A stretch of DNA of 64,000 nt from Planococcus citri (lineage: Eukaryota; Arthropoda; Insecta; Hemiptera; Pseudococcidae). The notes below the pieces were generated by a model that saw only the letters and a list, made by a program, of their open reading frames with translations, made no database searches and was not told the origin of the DNA. Positions within the stretch are counted from its first letter, which is position 1. Each line of letters opens with the position of its first letter. Shown piece by piece: positions 49,871-57,100 of the stretch. Location of the stretch: assembly GCF_950023065.1 (NCBI RefSeq), contig NC_088680.1, forward strand, positions 39,358,559 through 39,422,558, written 5' to 3'. A program made the position numbers and the translations under genes.

Positions 49871-51497
49871 TCCAAGGGGTCACCTTGAATCGGCGCGGAA
49901 ACCACGCAGCGGGGGAAGGGGGGTGCCACCGATCCTACTTTTCAATCAGAGGCCGGATAGCCAAAGATTTACAAGTAGGGCGTACTTTCCCTAGACCAAT
50001 TTTTACAACAAATATCGAAAGATGGAGAGACTCGGTTCAAAGAACCCCCTACTTTAATTCTAATTTCATTAAAACAATAAAAAATTCTTAATACTAAGTA
50101 TAAAATAACAAAAAATTGGCAAAAACGCCGGTCAAAAAAATAAAAAACATTACAACATAGTTAAAAATATCGACCGTACACAGCGCTATAGTAGCGTCAC
50201 GATTACAAAAAAATAGAAGTTGGCAGCAGTGGCCGAAAATCAACAACAACAGCGTCGTGTTTGTAAACACGACGATAAAAAATGGTTGACAATTCCAAAA
50301 TTTACAATTTTTTATCAAATTTTGAGTTTTTTACCCTACAAATTCTCGCTTAAATGCGGTAACTGCAAAGGACGATGTTGTCGACGATGTTTTTCGACGC
50401 TGGATACGATGACCGGTAAGTCTTCTCTTCGTAGCAACTGCTACTTTATACACACTTTTTTAGATGGATTTTCAAGATCTCATCTTTCTTACTCTGGTTT
50501 GTTTTTCAATTTTTTAGGCCACTCAACCGCATATTTCAGGATGACTCATCTCACTACTCATTGCTGCTGGTAAGTACTACATCTCACACTTACTATTGTT
50601 TTACTATTTTTTACTAAGATTATTTCATTTTACTTTACAGGTATTTTATCAATGGTGATAATTTCCATAGTTCAATTTGGAACCGAAGACTTTTCTCAAT
50701 TTGTTTGGTAAGTTCACTCTTTCCCTCTCATGCTACTTCTATTTCTTTCGATACCAGAGTTTTTTGAGTGTTTTTATTTTTTGTTACAGAATTGAATTTT
50801 GATTTTTGCTCGGTATCTACGGTTGCTTTGGTCGAACGTTACGATGAAATGATTTTGGATTTTGCCTTTTTCTTCTTCGAGCGTTTTTGCGAGGTGTTTT
50901 TTTTTTTTTTTACGCATAAATAACAGGTACAATACTATTTATCGTTTTTTGTCGTTTTATTTGGTACGAGTTCTTATAATTAATATCACAGTTGTTTCTT
51001 GTTTTTTAATCATCTTCCAGGAGTTTTTCTAGCACGAAATCCGCCGGAAATACTTCGACCTTGTGCCTTGCTGGAATTGTTCGCTGCGATAATACCGTGA
51101 AAGAACGGTTAATTATTGTCACCACATTCACCGTCACCGGAGGTGTAATGACGTGCACCCGTACCATTTCTTGGTCTGAAACAGAAAACACATTCATCGT
51201 GAGTTGATTTTACTTTTTAATTATTTTGCACAATTTAAAATGAACTTTGTGTATAATTTTTCTAATCAAATTAGCATTAGGCGAGATGAGTTTATTTTCT
51301 TTTTTAGTGTGTAGTGTAATTATTGGTTAATTATGAATAAATGAGATGTGATTATTACTATTGATTCGTGCATTAATTATTTGTTTGTAATATGGTAATG
51401 AGATGAGTATTTTGCAAGCAAATGAGTAGGTTACTTTTTTCGATGTTTTTCGTGCTTATTACTTTTTTCTTTCTTTTACCTATTTACTTCTTTTTGT
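49871..51497. other. Retrotransposon 3' region, largely non-coding
   Basis: About 1.6 kb between the third ORF and the 3' LTR. A minus-strand segment 51006-51175 begins after a good TTCTGTTTCAG acceptor and stays open to a stop (ends FVLEKLLEDD), so it may be a terminal spliced exon. Nothing else is recognised. Confidence 0.4.
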
Positions 51498-51797
51498 TTA
51501 ATAGGTTCTGCGAGGTCTTCTTGACCTGCGTGATACACGATTTGGGTAGCTCGACCCCCGAAGGTACTCGGCATAGTTTTGTGGCGGTTGATTGTACGAT
51601 TCGCAATATTGGTCAGGTGGATACCGATTGCCTGCATTTTGCTGATAGGTTTGATGGTTGGTTTGTTGGCGATTGGGCTGTCTGAACCTGTTGCCCATGT
51701 TCGGCTTGAACTTTCGCTTCAGTGGTCGTTGACCTTGCCCCCTGGGCATTTGGTGCCTTTGTTTTGGCTTTGGGTGATCGTATTTCGGTGGCTGTCG
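51498..51797 (-). CDS. Possible spliced C-terminal exon of the retrotransposon third ORF
   Basis: The segment begins directly after a TTTACCTAG acceptor (minus strand) and is open for 99 codons to TAA at 51498. It is rich in Arg, Gln, Pro and Asn (for example MPRGQGQRPLKRKFKPNMGN, and RRSRRPRR near the end), like an RNA-binding tail. A donor ACG/GTAAAA at 51987 inside the third ORF would join it in phase 0, replacing that ORF's last 17 codons. Splicing is inferred from sites and phase only. Confidence 0.4.
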   Translation of the reverse strand, partial: RQPPKYDHPKPKQRHQMPRGQGQRPLKRKFKPNMGNRFRQPNRQQTNHQTYQQNAGNRYPPDQYCESYNQPPQNYAEYLRGSSYPNRVSRRSRRPRRTY

Positions 51798-51932
51798 CTA
51801 GGTAAATATAAGATTTTTAATTAGAACATTTTTCGTCGTATTTTTCGCATGTTAGTAGGTACCTATTTGTTAGATTTTTTTCTTAATTAATTTTTTACCA
51901 ATTTACCCGAGATGTTAGGTTTAGGTAGGTAC

Positions 51933-53585
51933 CTATCTTGTTTTAATGGTTACTTTTTTGATACTAATTTTGAATTTTATTTTTACCGTTTTTTCAGCCG
52001 AGTTATTTTCCGAAGATTCTGACGATGGAGCCAACTTTTTTCCGGTAGCCAATTCGAGCTCTCGAAATAAATATTCGACTAAGTCGTTGGAAGGTACGTA
52101 ATAGCCACTTTTTGTACGGTGCCATCTTCCTCCTCTAAAATCCTCGGTCGCAATTTTAATTCTTTCGCAACATTCTACCCTTTCGGCGGATTTTCCCCAA
52201 TCGATTAGAATTGAATTGTATTTTTTGATCTTAGCATCAATTTCAAAATCACCCACGTAGGGTACCAAAGAAATACGCGTAAGTTCGACGTTCGGTTTTA
52301 ATCCGTCGACAAATTTTTTCACTTCTTCGGCTACTTCTTCGGGTAACCGGTTTCGATTTTGGAAATCTTCAAAACCACACTCAATATAATAATGTTTCTC
52401 GGTCGTAGGTGGGCAGTTATCAAGGAAACTTTCCAACGTTGCTTTTGGCGCCACATATCCGACCATATCGTGCTTCACGTAATTTGCTACTGCACCTAAC
52501 ACTCCGTTGCCCAGTACTAGCCTGTGTCTCCAATACAATTTGTTTTCTTCGAAATTGTAGGTCCAGTTTCGAGTTGGCAAACGAATTTTCTTATCCGTTG
52601 GAACTAGAGTTTTTTTCAGTTCCTCATTTCGGTCTTTGAGGTCGTTGTTTTTCCTCATTAGTGATTCAAATTTCTCTTTTAATGAATCATACTTCGTTTT
52701 AAATTCGAGTGCTTTTAATCTTAATGACCGTTCGTTTCTTTCTGTTTCAGATGAAGTGAAACTTGGTGGCGAATACCCTGACGACGATTTCACCGGTCGC
52801 TGTTGTATTTTATCATCGTCGGAGTCGAACAATGATTCGACATGTTTGTTCTGGTTTGCAGTTAACGACGGCGAGACATTTTTGGCAGATACCTTCGGCA
52901 GTGGTGCTGGTGACTTCGGAGGTTTAGCAGTTTTGGCGGTTGCTTTTGTCGTTGGTTCGGATTTTTTCTCGGTGGCTTTCGATTGTTTCTCGTTGCGCTT
53001 CGCTTTTTTGGTGCGCTTAGACTTCTTTTTAGTTGATTTGGGTGAGTTTGGTTTTGTTTTCTTTGAAGATTTTTTCACTTTCTTAGATATTTTACGTTTT
53101 TTCACCGGTGACGCTAATTTAGATTTGTTTTTACGTTTTTTCAGAGGAGAGGTACCGATGATTTTAGGTATTTTAAACTCAGAAATCTTACCTTCGTTCT
53201 CGACGACGGGTATCTCTTCGAAAGAAGTACCAGCGATTTGCGTCGAATGGCGGCGGATCGGCGGCGAATTTTGGGGCGAATCGTCGGTCTCGGATTTCAA
53301 AAGCTTGTCTTCGAGTTGCTTGGCTGCTATCTCGTCGGTTTCATCTGGCTCGGATAATGATGTCGAGCTTGGAGATTTCGACGGTGACGACGACGATCGG
53401 TTCGACGAAGAGGACGACGACGATGATGACGACGACGACGAACTCGACGAAGAAGAAGAAGAAGAAGAAGAAGACGACGATTCCGAGTCAGCTTTTTTAG
53501 ACTCTTGATACGGTGACGGTGATTTTTCCCGTTCATTTACCGGCGATACATTTAACGATTGGTTATTGTTCGATTCGTCGTCCAT
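51933..53585 (-). CDS. Retrotransposon third ORF: Ser/Lys-rich, coiled-coil, possible SGNH-like domain
   Basis: An intact 550-residue frame starts at ATG 53585, one base after the acceptor TTTTCTGTTGCTAG. This suggests expression from a spliced subgenomic mRNA, as envelope genes of errantiviruses are. Residues about 35-75 are a polyserine tract; about 140-240 are extremely Lys-rich (nuclear-targeting in character); about 285-330 form a coiled coil (KYDSLKEKFESLMRKNNDLK). Residues about 345-520 form a globular domain with alternating strands and helices. In this domain a GNGVLG segment, an IECGFEDF segment, a VPYVGDFEIDAKIKKYNSIL segment and a GGRWHRTKSGYYV segment sit where SGNH hydrolases carry their blocks I, III and V, but the block I serine would be Gly. 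No signal peptide or membrane helix is present, so it is not an envelope. The SGNH relation is a hypothesis. Confidence 0.7.
   Translation of the reverse strand: MDDESNNNQSLNVSPVNEREKSPSPYQESKKADSESSSSSSSSSSSSSSSSSSSSSSSSSSNRSSSSPSKSPSSTSLSEPDETDEIAAKQLEDKLLKSETDDSPQNSPPIRRHSTQIAGTSFEEIPVVENEGKISEFKIPKIIGTSPLKKRKNKSKLASPVKKRKISKKVKKSSKKTKPNSPKSTKKKSKRTKKAKRNEKQSKATEKKSEPTTKATAKTAKPPKSPAPLPKVSAKNVSPSLTANQNKHVESLFDSDDDKIQQRPVKSSSGYSPPSFTSSETERNERSLRLKALEFKTKYDSLKEKFESLMRKNNDLKDRNEELKKTLVPTDKKIRLPTRNWTYNFEENKLYWRHRLVLGNGVLGAVANYVKHDMVGYVAPKATLESFLDNCPPTTEKHYYIECGFEDFQNRNRLPEEVAEEVKKFVDGLKPNVELTRISLVPYVGDFEIDAKIKKYNSILIDWGKSAERVECCERIKIATEDFRGGRWHRTKSGYYVPSNDLVEYLFRELELATGKKLAPSSESSENNSAEKTVKIKFKISIKKVTIKTR
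53400..53475. repeat. Trinucleotide (GAC/GAA)n microsatellite inside the third ORF
   Basis: About 75 bp of GAC, GAT and GAA triplets on the plus strand encode the polyserine tract on the minus strand (TCG/TCA/TCT-type codons). Length change in multiples of three would not break the frame. Confidence 0.7.
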
Positions 53586-54127
53586 ACTAGCAACAGAAAA
53601 TTACAAGCCACCTTTTATCGATCACGTTTTATTTGGTAAGTTTTTTATTTTTAATTGAATTATTTTTAAAATTAAATAGTTATTAGCTTTACCTTGTAGA
53701 TTTATTCGACGAATTGATCAGCTTATAGAACTAATTGAGTTCTTTTTCCAGAATTAACACGTAGGATTGGAACCCAATTTGGCGAGCACGTTTTCACGAT
53801 GCAGATTTCGGTGGTGAGCAATTTTTCACGCTTTTTCCGCGAGGAAGAATCACTTTTATTACTCAGAGGTAATTTTCAACAGTTTTAATCACGATGTGAA
53901 CAATAATTGCGCTTTTTAACACTTTATTTGCAATAATTAATTAGTAAAAAAAAACTTTTCACTTTTCAACTTGCACGAAACGTATATGTGAGCTACTAGG
54001 TAGGTACCTATTTCACTGACACAAGGCAACTGCAACGTTGTTGCGTTCTGCGTTCGGTTCGTGGTGGTTTACGTTATCATTGGGACTTGGGAGGTGGTTT
54101 TTTCCCATTGTTTGAGTTTTTCATAGT
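53586..54127. other. Spacer between pol and the third ORF
   Basis: 540 bp of retrotransposon sequence without an ORF on the minus strand. It ends with the polypyrimidine and AG acceptor used to start the third ORF. Confidence 0.5.
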
Positions 54128-57100
54128 TTATTCCCAATAACAAAAGATAGATTTAGCTTGTTCCATACTGAGTACCTTTTGGATGAGGTGGGATTTTACT
54201 GCATTGGTAGCGTCTGTAGTTTTACACGTTGATAGGCACAGAACACTAAGTTCGTGTAACCTATCTTGTGTAATCTGATCGCTTACTTTTTGCAACCAGA
54301 CTAAATCTTTTTCATCTTGACTTCTCAGTATGGTATGAATTTCTTTGACTTTTTTAGCAATTTTTATTTTTTGATCTTGTTCTCTTTTTTCTCTAATTTG
54401 TTTTTGGCGTTCTTGAACCAAAAGTTTTCGAGCTTTTTTCAAATTTTTCAAATGCTCGTGCAGTACAGGGTCAAGCTCCCTATTTGGTAATTTAAATAAC
54501 CATTTACCAGTTGCTTTGTAATGGTTATGCGCTATTTCTTCTTCTTTTAATTTTTGTTCAGCTCTTTCTTGTAATTCTTTCATTCTTCTTTCTTCTTTCA
54601 AAAGCATATCAAAAAATGCATGCTCATCATCAATTTTTTCCTCAATTTTTTTCTGTTCTTTTCTTTCGGTTAATCTGGTCCTGTCATAAATTCTTTCTTG
54701 GAAGGGACGTTCGTCAAAAATGGATTTATAACGAACTTCATCCTCCAACATTCTTAATTGTTTTTTATTTACAAATGGGGTCATTTGGCGTACGTTGGCG
54801 ATAGGCCTATCTTCTTGTTGAGTTGATTTATAATTTTGGACTCTATAACAGTTGGTATGTATTTTATATAGGATAACGTAGGGTCCCTTTCTTTTAGGAT
54901 ATAGTTTACCAGACACCATTTTATTGCTATCGCTTTGGCAATGGGTGTCTAGCATCACGAGGTCACCGACCTCTACTCTTTTTGCTACGTCATCGTTTTT
55001 GTTAAATTCTTGTTCATCTTTAATAATTTTTTCGTGATTTTTGAGTCTGATGTAGGTACCTATCTTTTCCATTTTGGTATTCGGATTTTCGCGTAGAATT
55101 ACTTCTAGCTCATCCTCATACACAGCAGCCTTAGCCAAACGGTCTGCAATGGCATTTCCATAGTCGTACTTATGCCCCTCTACATACTTGATCTCGATGT
55201 GCTCAAATTGTTTTTTCAATTTGTCAATTTTTTCTAAAATTTCTCTGTTTAAAATTTCTTTTCCATTGCTTTTCCAATTTTTTGCAATGTACTGCTCGGT
55301 TCTTTTTATAGTATCGATTGCATATCGAGAATCAGTATTAATTTGCAATTTTTTATGATCAGTTTTTCTCAAAATTAATTCCATGGCCAATTCAATCGCC
55401 GTCAATTCAGCTACATTGTTGGTATTTTTTTCTACATTTAATTTATGGCTTACATTCTTTTTACCATAAGGTTTGAAACAAATTCCAATGCCAGCAACCG
55501 CATCATCGTTACCATTTCGAGTACATGCCCCATCAGTATATATATGAACGACCCCTTTTTCGATTAGAAGGTCATCGTCCTCTATATATCGATCATTTTG
55601 AATGTTGTCGAACGGTATGTAATCCAGCATCTTGGTCAATTTTTCTCTTAATTTGGAATATTCGCCATCTAAATCATATTCTTGCATTTCAAATACTTGG
55701 GGGTCGGGTTGTTCATTAAATGCCCCAATAATCTCATTTGGGGTCAGACCAAACTCAGTTGGCCGAAGGTTCATGACCTTCTCTGCATCACGGATATATT
55801 TATCCCAATTTTCATGGGTGTAGTGGTGTTCCTCTTCAAATTGCTCATTTATTGCAATTCTGAGCAATGTCCCCAATTCTCTCATCGTACGCTCACAGGA
55901 ATTAGCTGGAGCATTGTACGGTGCAATGTGTGTACATTTTATTTTATTCTTTTCACAGGTGTCTTTCCATTCTTGGGAGATAAATTGGGGTCCATTGTCA
56001 GTAGTAATAGTTTGCAATTTATGCCCCAATGCTGCCAATTCGTCGCGAATTCTGAGTAATAAATCAGTGCAGCGTTCAGTTGTCATGTCGGGGGCATCAT
56101 AGAACCAAGTGTAATGGCTAAATATATCCTTGCCAACAATGACTGCTTTAGAGCCACCTTCTTTATTTGGCAATGGACCAAAAATGTCCATTGTTACGAG
56201 TTCGCCGACCTCTTTGGCTACAATTTTAGAATATTGAGGATATTTTTTAAATCCATAAACTTTATTTGTTTTGCAAGTTCTGCATACATTTAATAATATT
56301 TGTATGTGTTTTTTAGCATTGGGGAAATAATATGTTCGTTCGAAGATGGTGGCTAGCCTGGCACTGCCAAGATGACCATACCAGTGATGCAGATAGTTCA
56401 CCACTTCAGCAAACAAATTTTCAGGTAAGACCACCATGTCCTGCCTTTTTACTTTTCGATATAAAACACCATTTTTAATTATGTATTTATCTTTCAAATT
56501 TTTAATTTTGCTGTTTACTGCCTTTTGTCCGCGTACCTCTACTTTTAACTCCACTTTCCCGCTCCTCAGGACTTCTTTAATTTTACTCAGGTTATCGTCT
56601 AGGTCCTGACGGACTTCAATCATTTCTAGAGCATTTCTAAGGTTAGGGGGAAGTTTTTGTCGCGTAAAAGAATACTGGATCAAATTGCATTTTAAGGTCA
56701 CTTCAGGGGGCATAGGGTCAAAATACCTTTTATGGTCTTTTTTGATCGAAAAATCGATATTAAAACTATTCAAAATTGTTATCCAGTATGCTGCTTTGAT
56801 ATGCATTTGCCCCACTGAACGTATTTTGTTTACCATTGTTTGCATACTGTGAGGTACATTGACCTTTCGGCCTATTAGCCAAATTTGACATTTTTTTAAT
56901 ACAGTAATTAGGGCCAAAATTCTTTTTTCAATTAGAGAGTAATTTTTTTGGTGTTTTTTCAGGCATGAACTGACAAACATGACGATGTTGTCTCGGTTTT
57001 CATCGTCCTTTTGGTAGATGACCGCATTCACCGTGTCATTGTCGTGGGCCACTTCAATGAAGAATTCGCGATCTGGATCTGGAGCAGTAAGTTCAAACTG

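Noticed and set aside
49618..50091. 157-residue plus-strand ORF, repeated in part at 61768-62043
   Set aside because: It lies within the LTR on the strand opposite to the element, is duplicated only because LTRs are duplicated, and diverges at the LTR boundary.
52636..53508. 290-residue plus-strand ORF with long Asp/Glu runs
   Set aside because: It is the antisense of the retrotransposon third ORF; the acidic runs are the complement of the polyserine-encoding microsatellite.
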